Shown here in pieces: positions 27,870 to 38,522 of a stretch of DNA of 64,000 bases (the first letter of the stretch is position 1; each line of letters begins with the position of its first letter). The translations under genes and the position numbers were made by a program. The notes beneath the pieces were generated by a model that saw only the letters and a list, made by a program, of their open reading frames with translations, was not told the origin of the DNA and ran no database searches. Source of the stretch: Marinirhabdus sp963799365 (GTDB lineage Bacteria > Bacteroidota > Bacteroidia > Flavobacteriales > Flavobacteriaceae); contig CAWCWV010000017.1 of NCBI GenBank assembly GCA_963799365.1, forward strand, positions 434,001 through 498,000, given 5' to 3'.

Positions 27870-28103
27870 ATGAATTTAGAAGCTCGGAAAATAGAATTTG
27901 TGCAGGAATTTTTAAAACTTCAAAGTGAAGAAGCAGTTTCCCGTCTTGAAAAAATATTGAGAAAAGAAAAAAATGTTTCTGACGAGCAACTATTTGAGCC
28001 TATGACCGAAGATGAGTTGAATAAACGAATTGACCAATCAGAATCTGATTTCCGGAGCAATCGATTTAAAAGCAGTTCTGAACTTTTAGCCAAATACGAA
28101 TAA
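27870..28103 (+). CDS. Cassette 13: antitoxin of a ParE/RelE-type module
   Basis: A 77-residue acidic helical protein. Its pattern (RKIEFVQEFLKLQSEEAVSRLEKIL, then MTEDELNKRIDQSESDF) is typical of Bacteroidota antitoxins paired with RelE-like toxins. Its stop overlaps the toxin start by one base. A TATCTTTGA just upstream (27845-27853) matches the Bacteroidota -7 box, so the module probably has its own promoter. Confidence 0.82.
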   Translation: MNLEARKIEFVQEFLKLQSEEAVSRLEKILRKEKNVSDEQLFEPMTEDELNKRIDQSESDFRSNRFKSSSELLAKYE

Positions 28104-28420
28104 TGAATTTGAAAATTATTTGGTCTGAATTCGCTGAAACTCAACTTAACGAAATCTACCAATATTACGAAAAGAAAGCAAGTCCTAGAATTGCAAAAAA
28201 ACTTCTAAAAGGAATTATCAACGAACCAAAAAAGCTGATAAAAACACCTCAAATTGGACAAGAAGAGGAATTACTCAAACAAAGAGAAATTCACTATAGA
28301 TATTTAGTTTACAAAAACTACAAACTGATTTATTCTGTTGATATGGGAAACGGATTTATAAAAATTGCTGACGTTTTTGATACTCGACAGAATCCACCAA
28401 AACTTAAACGGACAAAATAA
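28103..28420 (+). CDS. Cassette 13: ParE/RelE-type toxin
   Basis: A 105-residue protein of the plasmid stabilisation fold: KIIWSEFAETQLNEIYQYYEKKAS at the start, then REIHYRYLVYKNYKLIYSVD and IKIADVFDTRQNP. RelE members cut mRNA at the ribosome and ParE members poison gyrase; which applies is not clear from sequence. The upstream gene supplies the antitoxin. Confidence 0.85.
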   Translation: MNLKIIWSEFAETQLNEIYQYYEKKASPRIAKKLLKGIINEPKKLIKTPQIGQEEELLKQREIHYRYLVYKNYKLIYSVDMGNGFIKIADVFDTRQNPPKLKRTK

Positions 28421-28428
28421 AAGCCAGT

Positions 28429-28676
28429 TGCCAACACCGCATATAATACAGCGGGTTAGATGGTTAAGTAAATTTTATTTCCTACAAATAATCGTACATT
28501 AGTCACGCGGATAAATACGTAGTGGCGGCGCCCAATGTTTCCTCTCTCCCGTTAGCTATCGGGATCGTCGGAGACAGGCGGCTGATTCGCACGCTGCGCT
28601 TCCCACTTTCGCTGACGCAAAATTTTGGCACTGCCGAAGCTGCCGCTAAAGACCCGCCGTATCATATGCAAACCCG
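28429..28676 (+). repeat. attC of cassette 13, family A with palindromic insert (248 bp)
   Basis: R'' TGCCAAC matches start TTGGCA. The usual CCACTGCCCACGG centre is replaced by a longer sequence containing TTAGCTATCGGGATCGTCGG. Confidence 0.85.
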
Positions 28677-28694
28677 TTGGCAACAAGCTAAAAA

Positions 28695-29252
28695 ATGAAA
28701 TACGCATTAAACATATTGCTTCTGATTTTAACTTTGATTTCGTGTAAAAATAAATCGGAATTAAAAAAGGACATTTCTCAAATCGAGAAAACTGAATTAG
28801 TTAAAATAACTCAAACTGATTCAATACCTGAAATGTGGAACATTTTAGTTTTCGAAAAAGGCGGCTGTTTAGGTGGAGAACAATATGTAAGTAAAAAGGA
28901 ATTTAAAAAAGAAGAAAAACCACTTGTTTTTAGCGAAAATGATTGGAAAAAATTCTCTGATAACGATAAAGGAAAACTGACTGAATTTCTAATCACCAAA
29001 CTTTCTGACACAACGAAAACGAAAATACATACTTGCCCATTTTTTGGAGCAACAACCGGAGAAATGGCTGTTTATTCACTTCAACACATTCATAAAAAAA
29101 ATTGGTATGACTTTTCCGAGTTTAAAGAGTATAATGAAAAAGAATATGGAAATGCTACTGACCAACCGCAAATGTGGTTGCAAAACATTTTAAATGACGA
29201 AAGCGAAAGAAAAAAATTAGCGGAATTATATAGAAAGGAACAGACTGAATAA
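28695..29252 (+). CDS. Cassette 14: lipoprotein of unknown function
   Basis: A 185-residue lipoprotein (lipobox LISC at residue 17) followed by a charged linker. The C-terminal domain has CLGGEQYVSKKEF and LQHIHKKNWYDFSEFKEY. No family is recognised. The cassette start repeats that of cassette 13 (TTGGCAACAAGC), suggesting shared ancestry of the cassette ends. Confidence 0.65.
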   Translation: MKYALNILLLILTLISCKNKSELKKDISQIEKTELVKITQTDSIPEMWNILVFEKGGCLGGEQYVSKKEFKKEEKPLVFSENDWKKFSDNDKGKLTEFLITKLSDTTKTKIHTCPFFGATTGEMAVYSLQHIHKKNWYDFSEFKEYNEKEYGNATDQPQMWLQNILNDESERKKLAELYRKEQTE

Positions 29253-29259
29253 AGCCAGT

Positions 29260-29469
29260 TGCCAACAACGCATATAATACAGCGGGTTAGATCGTTAAGT
29301 GAGTTGGATTTCCTACAAATAATTGTAAATTAGTCACGCGGATAAATCCGGAGAGGCGGCGCCACTGCCCTCGGCTGATTCGCACGCTGCGCTTCCCACT
29401 TTCGCTGACGCAAAATGTTGGCACTGCCGAAGCTGCCGCCCAAGACCCGCCGTATCATATGCAAAACCG
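29260..29469 (+). repeat. attC of cassette 14, family A (210 bp)
   Basis: R'' TGCCAAC matches start TTGGCA. The inner element reads CCGGAGAGGCGGCG rather than the commoner ACGTAGTGGCGGCG. Confidence 0.85.
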
Positions 29470-29828
29470 TTACCAATCATGGCGCAATTGGAAATTTTCA
29501 TAAAAAATATCATGGCTGATAAATCCGCAAATTCGTGCAACTGATTTGAAAGAAGAATGGTTCGTGTTGGAGATAAAAATTCTCACGGCTGACAAATCCG
29601 CCCACGGCGGATTTAATTTTGCAAGCGGAATATTTGATTGGCAAAGGTCGGTGGAATGTAACGCAGGGTCGTTTCTGAGCGTTCGGCAAGTTTGCGCCAC
29701 GCTAGGTAACAATGCATAAAGTCCATTGCTGCTGATTTTCCTATCGGAAAATCATCGCAGGCGGGAAATGAGGGAAATTTTAGGTAAATTCGTTAAAACG
29801 TTCCGCAACGGAACGTTATGCAAGACCG
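29470..29828 (+). mobile_element. Cassette 15: ORF-poor 359-bp cassette, copy 3 of 12
   Basis: Core 29470-29703, family B attC 29704-29828. The leading frame gives MAQLEIFIKNIMADKSANSC. Confidence 0.87.
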
Positions 29829-30004
29829 TTGTGTGTAATGTGAAAATCGTGCTGAAATTGAACATTTGAACTAAAAAAGCCAACGCACAAACAGCACATT
29901 TATTTTTTTGCCAACGCGAAATTCCAATGCTGAAAAAAATAAAAGAGCTGTTTCTTGCCAACGCTCGGAATAATATTAAATTTGAGAAAAAAGATTAAAA
30001 TTTT

Positions 30005-33000
30005 ATGAGCTTATTTCAGAACTCTGTTCTAAACAAATATTTAAAAGGATTGGAGTCCGAAAAAGTTACGCAAGCATACGAGCGATTTACAAGTCATTTC
30101 CATAATCCGACCATTCAAGAAAACATCCGAAATTCCAAAGAGGAACAATATCAAGGCGAATTTCTAATTGACCTTTTTGTAAACGTATTTGGATACGTTA
30201 AAAACCCAACACCTGACTTTAATCTCACAACGGAATTAAAAAACATAAAAGGTTCCAAAAAAACTGATGGAGCAATTCTAAAAGGAGAAAAAGCACTTGC
30301 AGTAATTGAACTGAAAGGCACAAACACAACCGATTTAAGCAAAGTAGAAACCCAAGCATTTGGATATAAAAACAACCAACCAGGTTGTAATTATGTAATT
30401 ACTTCCAACTTTGAAAAGTTGCGTTTTTACATTGACAACGCAGTTGACTTTGAGGAATTTAATTTATTTCAACTTTCAAAAGAACGTTTCGACATTCTTT
30501 GGCTTTGTCTATCATCAGAATATCTTTTAAAAGACATTCCTAAAAAGATTTAAGATGAATCTTTAACGCAAGAGGAAAACGTCACTAAAAAACTTTACAA
30601 AGATTACGCTTCATTTAGAAACGAAATTTTTGATGCTATTCAAAAAGAAAATCCAGAATACGACAAACTAACGCTATTCAAGAAAACACAGAAATTACTC
30701 GACCGTTTTCTATTTATCTTTTTTGCAGAAGATAGATTATTATTGCCACCAAATTCAATTCGTTCTATCGTAAACCAATGGACTGATTTACGAGATAAAT
30801 ATGACGAATATTTTCCTTTATACGACCGATTTAAAAAGTATTTCGGTTATATGAACACAGGACACAGAGGCCAACAACACGACATTTTCGCTTACAATGG
30901 TGGACTTTTTGCACCAGACGAGATTTTGGACAACATCAAAATCAATGACGACTTACTTCATAAACACACAGTTAATTTAAGTAACTACGATTTTGAAAGT
31001 GAAGTAAGCGTAAACATTCTCGGACACATTTTTGAACATTCGTTAAACGACATTGATGAAATTCAAGCCGAGATTCAAGGAATTACAACTGACCAAAGTA
31101 AAACCAAACGTAAAAAAGACGGTGTTTTTTACACACCAAAATACATTACCAAATACATTGTAGATAATACAGTTGGTAAACTATGCGAGGAAAAGAAAAC
31201 TGAACTTGACATACAAGAAGCTGAATACGAAAAAGAACGAAGAGGAAAGACAGAAAGCAACCTTAAAAAAACTAACTCAAAAATTAGAAGATTACAGAAA
31301 GTGGTTGTTGCAAATTACCATTTGCGACCCAGCTTGTGGAAGTGGTGCTTTTTTAAACCAAGCATTGGAATTTCTAATTGCAGAACACCAATACATTGAC
31401 GAGTTACAAGCCAAACTTTTTGGAGATGCAATGGTATTGAGCGAAGTTGAAAATGCCATTTTAGAAAACAACATTTATGGAGTTGACATCAACGAAGAAA
31501 GTGTTGAAATTGCTAAACTTTCACTTTGGTTAAGAACTGCCCAAAAAGGCAGAAAATTAACTTCTTTAAACAATAATATAAAATGTGGTAACAGTTTAAT
31601 AGATGACTCGACTGTTGCAGGAGACAAAGCATTTAATTGGAAAAATGAATTTCCAGAAGTTTTTGAAAAAGGAGGTTTTGATGTAATCATTGGAAATCCA
31701 CCTTATGTGAATGTCGAATTAATACCAAAACTTGAAAAAGAGTTTTATAAAAACACCTTTGAAACTTTTTACAAAAGAAGTGATTTGTTTATCTTATTTC
31801 TTGATTTGGCCACAGATAGACTAACAAAAAATGGTATAGTTTCTTTCATCATACCTTCCATTGTTTTAAATAATCTTTCTTACAAATTAATCAGAGAAAG
31901 GTTACTAAATAATAAATGGCTTTCCGAAGTATGTTATACAGGAGGTAAAGTTTTTGCAGATGCAACAGTTGATACAGTTATTCTAACAATTAATAAAAAA
32001 GGTGTAGAAAATATAAAGCTGACTGATGCTTTAGACTTTAATATTCATAAGTCAAGCATTGTAGAAACTGACTATTTTACTAAATATCAAAATGCAATAA
32101 GTATTAGTTCAAGCGGAAATGACGAGCTATTCAATAAACTATTCAATGAAAAATTTCATAAAGTAGAAGATTATTTCAAAGTTTTCCAAGGCATCGTGAC
32201 TGGAAATAATAAATCCTACATCTTTGAAAATAAAGAAGATATAAAAAATGCAAATATTGAAGAAAGCTTATTGGTTCCAATCGTTTTAGGTAGAGATATA
32301 GGTAAATGGAAAATCAAGGATGATTCAAAAAGAATACTTTATATAGATGGAGATACTAATATTGATAATTATCCTTTAACCAAAAAATGGCTTGAACAAT
32401 TTAAAGAAAAATTAGAAAAAAGACGAGAATGTATTAGAGGTGTAATTCCTTGGTATTCTCTTCAATGGCCAAGAGAAAAAGCTGAATTAGACAAAAATCC
32501 AAAAATTTTATTGCAAAGAACAAGAAATGAGAGTCTTAAAACAAGGTTAGTAGCGACAATTGATGATTCAGGGATTTATGGTATGGAAAGCATAATTTTC
32601 TTGACACCTACATCTGAAAATATTAGTACATATTACTTTTTAGCTATTCTAAATTCTAAACTACTTAATTACCTTTTTGCAACAAAGTTTTTGAATCTTG
32701 CTGTTAAAGGAGATTACTTAAAACAAATAAGGTTTCCAATATCTAATGAGATAGGAATTCTAAATGACTTGTCAATTCAAATGTTGCAAACAAATAGAAC
32801 TTTTCTAAATCATATAAATTCCTTTAATAACTTACTTAAATCGAAATTTGATTTAATTAAATTGTCAGGAAAATTGTCCAATTGGTATGAAAATCAGTTT
32901 GGAGATTTTTTGAAGGAGTTAGAAAAAGCCCGTAAAAAGTCAGCAAAAGAAAACGAAATTGAATACAAAAAAATCTCATTAAGTGAAGAAGCTGAATGGA

Positions 33001-33146
33001 TGCAGTATTTTAACGAACAGAAACTAAAGGCAAAGGAATTGAAAACAGAAATTGATAATACGGACAAACAAATAGACAAGACGGTTTATGAATTGTATGG
33101 ACTGAATCAAGAAGAAATTAACATTGTGGAAGAAGCCAACGCATAA
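30005..33146 (+). pseudogene. Cassette 16: Eco57I-like type II restriction-modification enzyme, disrupted
   Basis: The reading order is nuclease part (30005-30553, with DGAILKGEKALAVIELKG as a PD-(D/E)XK-like site), linker, then methyltransferase with CDPACGSGAFLNQAL (motif I) and FDVIIGNPPYVNVE (motif IV), and a target-recognition region to 33146. The frame is broken twice: a TAA at 30551-30553, where the same frame then continues, and one frameshift in an A-run near 31266-31275. Intact, it would be one protein of about 1045 residues with both activities. It is the longest cassette (3.6 kb). Confidence 0.8.
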
Positions 33147-33274
33147 GCCATACACATTTGCAATTCGCTCAAGCCAACGCTACGCCAAAAATTGCAAAAG
33201 AGTATGTCTTGCCAACGCTCAAATTTGAACTAAATAACAAACATCGGAAAACCAAACAGAACGCAAAACACTAC

Positions 33275-33465
33275 ACACAACAACGTGTATAAAACATAGC
33301 TATTATAGGCTTTCCAAGAGGTTTTTGTATATTTACAAAGTACGCCAAATTTTTTATTTGGTTATATTTAGAAAAGAAAATTAAACATAAAAATAAAAAA
33401 TTCGGCTCGTGCTAAATCCGAAAAGTTAGCGACTATTTATACGCTACGTTTCATACACAAGACCG
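33275..33465 (+). repeat. attC of cassette 16, family C variant (191 bp)
   Basis: R'' ACACAAC matches start TTGTGTGT over ten bases. Arms GTGTATAAAACATAGC and GCTACGTTTCATACAC. Confidence 0.84.
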
Positions 33466-33489
33466 TTGGCAACAATGTCCCAAAAACCT

Positions 33490-34038
33490 ATGAACAAAGT
33501 ATTAATCATTTTTCTGATAATCGGATTTTACTCTTGTGGAGAAAAACAAAAGTCCGAAAAGAAGCCCCAAAGTGTAGAAATTGAAAAAACCGTTTCTGAA
33601 CTTAAAAGCTTTGAATTACTACAAGACTTTGAGAAAAATAAAGCAGAATTCGGAACAGATACTTTTGAACTTAATGACCATTCTGTTGATGGTGGAGAAT
33701 TAACAGTATTTCACGATAAAGACTTTGATTATATTGTATTGGACTTTTGGTTATATGGAGAAACTGGAAAGCTGAATTACACATATTGGACGGAAAAAAA
33801 CGGAAATATGGAATTCAAGTTTGTCAAGCAATTGAAATACGATTATGACAAACCATATTACGAAGAAGGTTATAAAACGGATTCTATTATTCGTTTTTTA
33901 TCGTATTCCGATTCAAAAACAAAACTATTTGATATAAACAAAACGGAAATCACAGAATCTGAACTGATTGAAAAAAGTAAAGTGGAATTAGAATCATTTT
34001 TCAGAGATGTGACTAGAGGAATTGAAATAATAAAATAA
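33490..34038 (+). CDS. Cassette 17: lipoprotein of unknown function
   Basis: A 182-residue lipoprotein (MNKVLIIFLIIGFYSC, cysteine at residue 16). The frame is open back to the TTG of the cassette junction and an ATG at 33475, but the signal sequence supports 33490. The mature part has a repeated acidic YWTEKNG/FKFVKQ strand pattern and no known domain. Confidence 0.68.
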   Translation: MNKVLIIFLIIGFYSCGEKQKSEKKPQSVEIEKTVSELKSFELLQDFEKNKAEFGTDTFELNDHSVDGGELTVFHDKDFDYIVLDFWLYGETGKLNYTYWTEKNGNMEFKFVKQLKYDYDKPYYEEGYKTDSIIRFLSYSDSKTKLFDINKTEITESELIEKSKVELESFFRDVTRGIEIIK

Positions 34039-34046
34039 AACACAGT

Positions 34047-34255
34047 TGCCAACAAAGCATATAATACAACGGGTCACATTGGTCTTAAATTAAATTCCCT
34101 AACTTTATCGAAAATTAGTCACGCGGATAATTACGTAGTGGCGCCGCCACTGCCCACGGCTGATTCGCACGCTGACGCTTCCCACTTTCGCTGACGCAAA
34201 ATGTTGGCACAGCCGAAGCTGCCGCTCAAGACCCGCCGTATCATATGCAAACCCG
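34047..34255 (+). repeat. attC of cassette 17, family A (209 bp)
   Basis: R'' TGCCAAC matches start TTGGCA; centre reads GTGGCGCCGCCAC, a perfect palindrome variant. Confidence 0.85.
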
Positions 34256-34278
34256 TTGTAGCACATTCGAGAAAATTC

Positions 34279-34632
34279 ATGAATCCATATTATTATTTCT
34301 TCTATAGATTAAGCAATTTTTTCAACAAGAATAAGACTAACGAATGGGGTCCAATTTTTGGGATTTCAATATTTCCTGGATGGAATATAGGAATACTTTA
34401 CAGATTGATTCTTCCGATTACTAAAGAAAATTTTGATGGTTTCTATAAAATTACATTGATATTAATATTAGCAACTTTGTTTATAACCAACTCCATTTTA
34501 TTCCTCAATAAAAATAGAGTTAGCAGAATAATTCAACAATATTCGAAAGAATCTCAAGCAATTCGTAGAATAAGGGGTTATATAGTAATTCTTTATATTA
34601 TTCTTTCCATCGGATTGATTGTATTAATATAA
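34279..34632 (+). CDS. Cassette 18: small membrane protein
   Basis: A 117-residue protein with helices near residues 26-42, 56-74 and 95-116 and an aromatic start (MNPYYYFFYR). ATG 34279 is chosen because upstream codons lie in the previous attC. The function is unknown. Confidence 0.65.
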   Translation: MNPYYYFFYRLSNFFNKNKTNEWGPIFGISIFPGWNIGILYRLILPITKENFDGFYKITLILILATLFITNSILFLNKNRVSRIIQQYSKESQAIRRIRGYIVILYIILSIGLIVLI

Positions 34633-34638
34633 AACGTG

Positions 34639-34827
34639 CTACAACAAAGCATATAATACAGCGGGTCTGATGGTTAAATAAATTGCAATTCCTACAAATA
34701 ATCGTAAATTAGTCACGCGGATAAATACGTAGTGGCGGCGCCACTGCCCACGGCTGATTCGCACGCTGCGCTTCCAACGCTCAGCCGATGCAGCCGCTTA
34801 AGTCCCGCCGTATCATATGCAAACCCG
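34639..34827 (+). repeat. attC of cassette 18, family A, shorter (189 bp)
   Basis: R'' CTACAAC matches start TTGTAGCAC over ten bases; about 20 bases of the standard interior are missing. Confidence 0.84.
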
Positions 34828-34845
34828 TTGTGTGCAATTTGAGAA

Positions 34846-35304
34846 ATGAGAAAACTACTAACATTTATATTATTTATTTCACTTTTCGGTTGCGAATCAA
34901 AAGTTGACGGAATTTTTTATATCTCGAACGGAAGTCAAGACCAAACTGAAATTCCTTTGCGATTGATAGTGGATAACGACACATTATTTGACCAAAGTGC
35001 TAAATACACAAATATTGCACCTGACTTACAATACATTGAAAACAAAAAGCTGACTAAAGGAAAACACAAAATTGTTTTTGAGGTTGGAAATTCCGACTTA
35101 AAACGAACAGAATATTTGGAATTCGAAAAAGATAAATGGATTTTTCTCTCGTATGAGTTTAAAAAACCAGCTGATTCGATAAGAAAAGCTGAATTGGATA
35201 AAAGTTTTGGCGGATTAAAGGACTCGACAAACTTATTTTTATATAATGGACGGAAACCAAGTCTGACCTTTCACATAATGGAAAATGAACCAATACATCA
35301 TTAA
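34846..35304 (+). CDS. Cassette 19: lipoprotein of unknown function
   Basis: A 152-residue lipoprotein (MRKLLTFILFISLFGC, cysteine at 16). The mature part is beta-rich (IPLRLIVDNDTLFDQ, KHKIVFEVGNSDLKRTEYLEF), like an immunoglobulin-type fold, ending with FHIMENEPIHH. No family is recognised. Confidence 0.68.
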   Translation: MRKLLTFILFISLFGCESKVDGIFYISNGSQDQTEIPLRLIVDNDTLFDQSAKYTNIAPDLQYIENKKLTKGKHKIVFEVGNSDLKRTEYLEFEKDKWIFLSYEFKKPADSIRKAELDKSFGGLKDSTNLFLYNGRKPSLTFHIMENEPIHH

Positions 35305-35314
35305 AAAAAACTGC

Positions 35315-35531
35315 ACACAACACCGCATATAATTTATGGCTTAGATTCGTAAAAAATTAAAGTTTCTGCATTTTTTGATTATCTTTCAAATCGGATAAAT
35401 CCGGAGGGCGGCGCCACTGCCCACGGCTGATTCTCACGCTGGCTCGTCGCCAGCTGCCCGCAAACCGCTGACGCAGTTTCGTTGGCGCGCCGAACCAGCC
35501 TCAAAGTCGCCACAAATCATATGCAAACCCG
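35315..35531 (+). repeat. attC of cassette 19, divergent family A (217 bp)
   Basis: R'' ACACAAC matches start TTGTGTGCA. The right arm reads CACAAATCATATGCAAACCC and the centre contains GGCTCGTCGCCAGC, unlike other family A sites. Confidence 0.8.
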
Positions 35532-35542
35532 TTGTACGCAAT

Positions 35543-35986
35543 ATGAGCAAAACGATAATCATAATTGGAACAATCATATTTCTGATATTAGTTTTTAGCT
35601 ACATTCAAAATAAGCGGAATGAAAAAAAGTTGCGTAAATTGAATGAAAGTCGACCGAATCTCACTCGAACGGAATACATAAACCGACTTGTAAAAAACGG
35701 ATTTGAAAAGCAACACGCAGAAATTGTTCACGATGAAATTCGAGAATTTATTCAAATGGATGATTTCTCAATTTATCCAGAAGATGATATTCACAAAATA
35801 TACGGAATTGAGGATTTAGATGATATTGAACTGATTGACTCAATCTGTGAAAAACTGAATTTGAGAAAAGCGGAACAGAAAGACTGTGACGAATTGAATG
35901 AAAAAATGAAAATATTCAACGCGGAATATATTCTAACTTTGACTAAAAATCTAACTGTAGAAAATACTGCGTACAACACTGCATAA
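35543..35986 (+). CDS. Cassette 20: single-pass membrane protein
   Basis: A 147-residue protein with an N-terminal helix (TIIIIGTIIFLILVFSYI) and a cytoplasmic acidic domain with IREFIQMDDFSIYPEDDIHKIYGI. The final residues NTAYNTA come from the attC, whose TAA is the stop codon. The function is unknown. Confidence 0.65.
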   Translation: MSKTIIIIGTIIFLILVFSYIQNKRNEKKLRKLNESRPNLTRTEYINRLVKNGFEKQHAEIVHDEIREFIQMDDFSIYPEDDIHKIYGIEDLDDIELIDSICEKLNLRKAEQKDCDELNEKMKIFNAEYILTLTKNLTVENTAYNTA

Positions 35987-36095
35987 AGTCCAATGCTCAT
36001 ATTTTCCTTATCGGAAAATACTCGCAGGCGGTTCATTGGGGAAATTCTAACTATATTGCTCTAAACTTACCGCATCGGAACTTTATGGGGGACCG
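35971..36095 (+). repeat. attC of cassette 20, family B variant (125 bp)
   Basis: R'' GTACAAC matches start TTGTACGCA. Unlike the twelve family B copies of the ORF-poor cassette, here the site follows a normal gene, and the right hairpin reads TACCGCATCGGAAC. Confidence 0.82.
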
Positions 36096-36117
36096 TTGGC
36101 AACAAGATTGAATAAAA

Positions 36118-36672
36118 TTGGCAATTTACATTAGAACCATAGCACTTAGAGAAATCGACTCAATTGAGAAGGAGCGAGAACGACTTTTTAAAATTTTAAA
36201 ATCGACTAAGCTGGAGCTTGACTTTTGGAATGAGAACCATTTTGAAATAAAAAGTCTGGAATGGAAACTGATTGAGACTGATTATCGCAGCTATTTTGAA
36301 CTAAAACTATTTAAAACAACTCTGAAATTATTTTTTGACAATCCAAATTTCATTGAGTTTCTCTGTTCAGATGGCTGGGATATAAGAGAATTTGGAAAGA
36401 CGGAAAAAAATAGGGATTGTTTAAATGGAATTAGAGAAATTTACAGAAGAATTTCAAGAAATTATGGTATAATTGAAGTATTCTATTTTTCGGAATGGTT
36501 CTTTGATCCAGATTCAATTCGAGAAGGAGAAAGCAGTTTCGAGAATTTTAAAGACCTTATTGCATCCAATCCATATATAGAAATGCCAGAATTTTGGAAG
36601 GAATGGAAAAACGGATATTTTGTTGAAAAAATAAATCCAGTTGCCAACAACGCATATAATACAGCGGGTTAA
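36118..36672 (+). CDS. Cassette 21: unknown protein, TTG start
   Basis: 184 residues starting at TTG 36118, 22 bases into the cassette; no nearer ATG fits. It is helical and highly charged (IALREIDSIEKERERLFKIL) with an aromatic-rich end (FYFSEWFFDPDS). The last ten or so residues (NNAYNTAG) are encoded by the attC, an extension likely to be non-functional. No family is recognised. Confidence 0.6.
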   Translation: MAIYIRTIALREIDSIEKERERLFKILKSTKLELDFWNENHFEIKSLEWKLIETDYRSYFELKLFKTTLKLFFDNPNFIEFLCSDGWDIREFGKTEKNRDCLNGIREIYRRISRNYGIIEVFYFSEWFFDPDSIREGESSFENFKDLIASNPYIEMPEFWKEWKNGYFVEKINPVANNAYNTAG

Positions 36673-36851
36673 ATGGTTAACTAAATCGTATTTCCTACAA
36701 ATAATTGTACATTAGTCACGCGGATAAATACGGAGTGGCGGCGCCACTGCCCACGGCTGATTCGCACGCTGCGCTTCCCACTTTCGCTGACGCAAAATGT
36801 TGGCACTGCCGATGCTGCCGCTAAAGACCCGCCGTATCATATGCAAACCAG
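36642..36851 (+). repeat. attC of cassette 21, family A (210 bp)
   Basis: R'' TGCCAAC matches start TTGGCA. Confidence 0.85.
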
Positions 36852-36888
36852 TTGGCAGTAATGCAAAATCGAACTTTGAAGAAAACGA

Positions 36889-38472
36889 TTACAACTTCAG
36901 AATTTTTTTATTGAAAACTTTGTCATGTCCTATAAATTGAATAAAATAATATCCACTCTTATAACTAGAAAAGTCTAAAATTGATGGACATTTATCATAT
37001 GATTCCAGAATTTTACCATCGAGAGTAAATACCCTAACTTCTTCTACTAATTTTGAATTATCAACAATGTGTAAAAAGTCACTTGTAGGAATTGGATATA
37101 CTTGAATTAGGTCCGACAAAAATTCATTCGATTCAACATTTAGAAGAGTATTTAAGGTTACTATCCAATAATCCCAAGATCCCAAGTTCTCTTCAGTTTT
37201 ATCTCCAGAAAGAGAAGAATTTGATCGGCCAACAGCAGCAGACTTTCCATTCGGATATATCAACATAGACCTAGAAACTTCGTCCGCATCTCCTCCAATT
37301 GTTTTATCCCATTCAATTTCACCTTCACTGTTTAATTTAACAATCCAATAATCAAACCCTCCTCTTGAATTTTCTGACTTATCAAATCCAACATCTGAAT
37401 TAGAAGAACAAAAAATTATGCAACCATTGTCAGACGTTTTTCTCAAATTACCTTCAGAATAAATTCGATCAAATCCCAAACCTCCAAAAGTATTCTGCCA
37501 TATTATTTGTCCACTAGGATCTATTTTAATTACCCAAACATCTTCATTTCCAATATTAGGTTCTGTCTTATCTCCAGAAATATTTGACGATGAATGACCA
37601 GCAATGAAATAATTTCCGTCTGATGTGTCAGCTATGGAAAACAATCGATCCGATGCATTTCCTCCAATAGTGTTATCCCAAATAATGTTTCCAGATTCGT
37701 CTATTTTAACTATCCAATAGTCAGCTAAACCTAATGAATTTTCAGATTTATCTGCTGAAATATCTGATTCTGAAAAACCAGCCAAAATATAATCACCATT
37801 AGAATCAATAATAATATCAAACAAATTATCAAGTTTAGATCCTCCAATTGTATTTTCCCATTCAAGCTGTCCATTAGAACTTAGTTTTACAACCCAATAA
37901 TCAAGTTCTCCAAGACAGTTTTCACTTTTTTCTCCAGACGCATCTGAATCTGACCAACCTCCTATAATATATCCACCATCATTTGTATGTTTTATAACTT
38001 GGGCTTCATCACTTCCTTCTCCTCCAATAGTTTTGTCCCACTCTATCTCACCAATAGAATTTATTTTGACAACCCAATAGTCATAAAGCCCTCTCGAGTC
38101 CTCAGTTTTATCTCCAGATATATTAGAACGAGAACGGCCAGCCAAAATATAACCGCCGTCAGAAGTATAATCGATATCGGCAATTCCATCATTGTTAATT
38201 CCTCCAATAGTATTTTGCCATTCAATTTCTCCTATCTCGTTTAATTTTACGATCCAGTAGTCTAATGCTCCCAAACTATTCTCAGTTTTATCACCAGATA
38301 TATCAGAAATAGAGGAACCCCCAATAATTGTACCTCCATCCAGAGTTACCAAAGCAACTCTTCCAAAATCAGAATCGGAACCTCCAATAGTTTCTTGCCA
38401 GCCGAGATTTGGCGCTTGTGAATAACAATAAAAGTTAACAGCTACTAATGAGATTATCAGCGAATATTTCAT
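36889..38472 (-). CDS. Cassette 22: T9SS-exported repeat protein on the minus strand
   Basis: A 527-residue secreted protein: signal peptide (MKYSLIISLVAVNFYCYSQ), then about seven repeats of roughly 60 residues, each with a TIGG start, DGGYI..G.S.S.ISGDKTE and DYWIVK. A C-terminal type IX sorting domain follows (IQVYPIPTSDFLHI... to the basic end KKILKL). Such repeats form beta-propeller-like domains exposed at the cell surface. It is the only large gene in the array facing against the others, so it must have its own promoter near the right end of the cassette. Confidence 0.85.
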   Translation of the reverse strand: MKYSLIISLVAVNFYCYSQAPNLGWQETIGGSDSDFGRVALVTLDGGTIIGGSSISDISGDKTENSLGALDYWIVKLNEIGEIEWQNTIGGINNDGIADIDYTSDGGYILAGRSRSNISGDKTEDSRGLYDYWVVKINSIGEIEWDKTIGGEGSDEAQVIKHTNDGGYIIGGWSDSDASGEKSENCLGELDYWVVKLSSNGQLEWENTIGGSKLDNLFDIIIDSNGDYILAGFSESDISADKSENSLGLADYWIVKIDESGNIIWDNTIGGNASDRLFSIADTSDGNYFIAGHSSSNISGDKTEPNIGNEDVWVIKIDPSGQIIWQNTFGGLGFDRIYSEGNLRKTSDNGCIIFCSSNSDVGFDKSENSRGGFDYWIVKLNSEGEIEWDKTIGGDADEVSRSMLIYPNGKSAAVGRSNSSLSGDKTEENLGSWDYWIVTLNTLLNVESNEFLSDLIQVYPIPTSDFLHIVDNSKLVEEVRVFTLDGKILESYDKCPSILDFSSYKSGYYFIQFIGHDKVFNKKILKL

Positions 38473-38522
38473 ATTAAGTTAATTTATATTGGGCAAGATA
38501 ATAATAATAATAATAGCACTAC

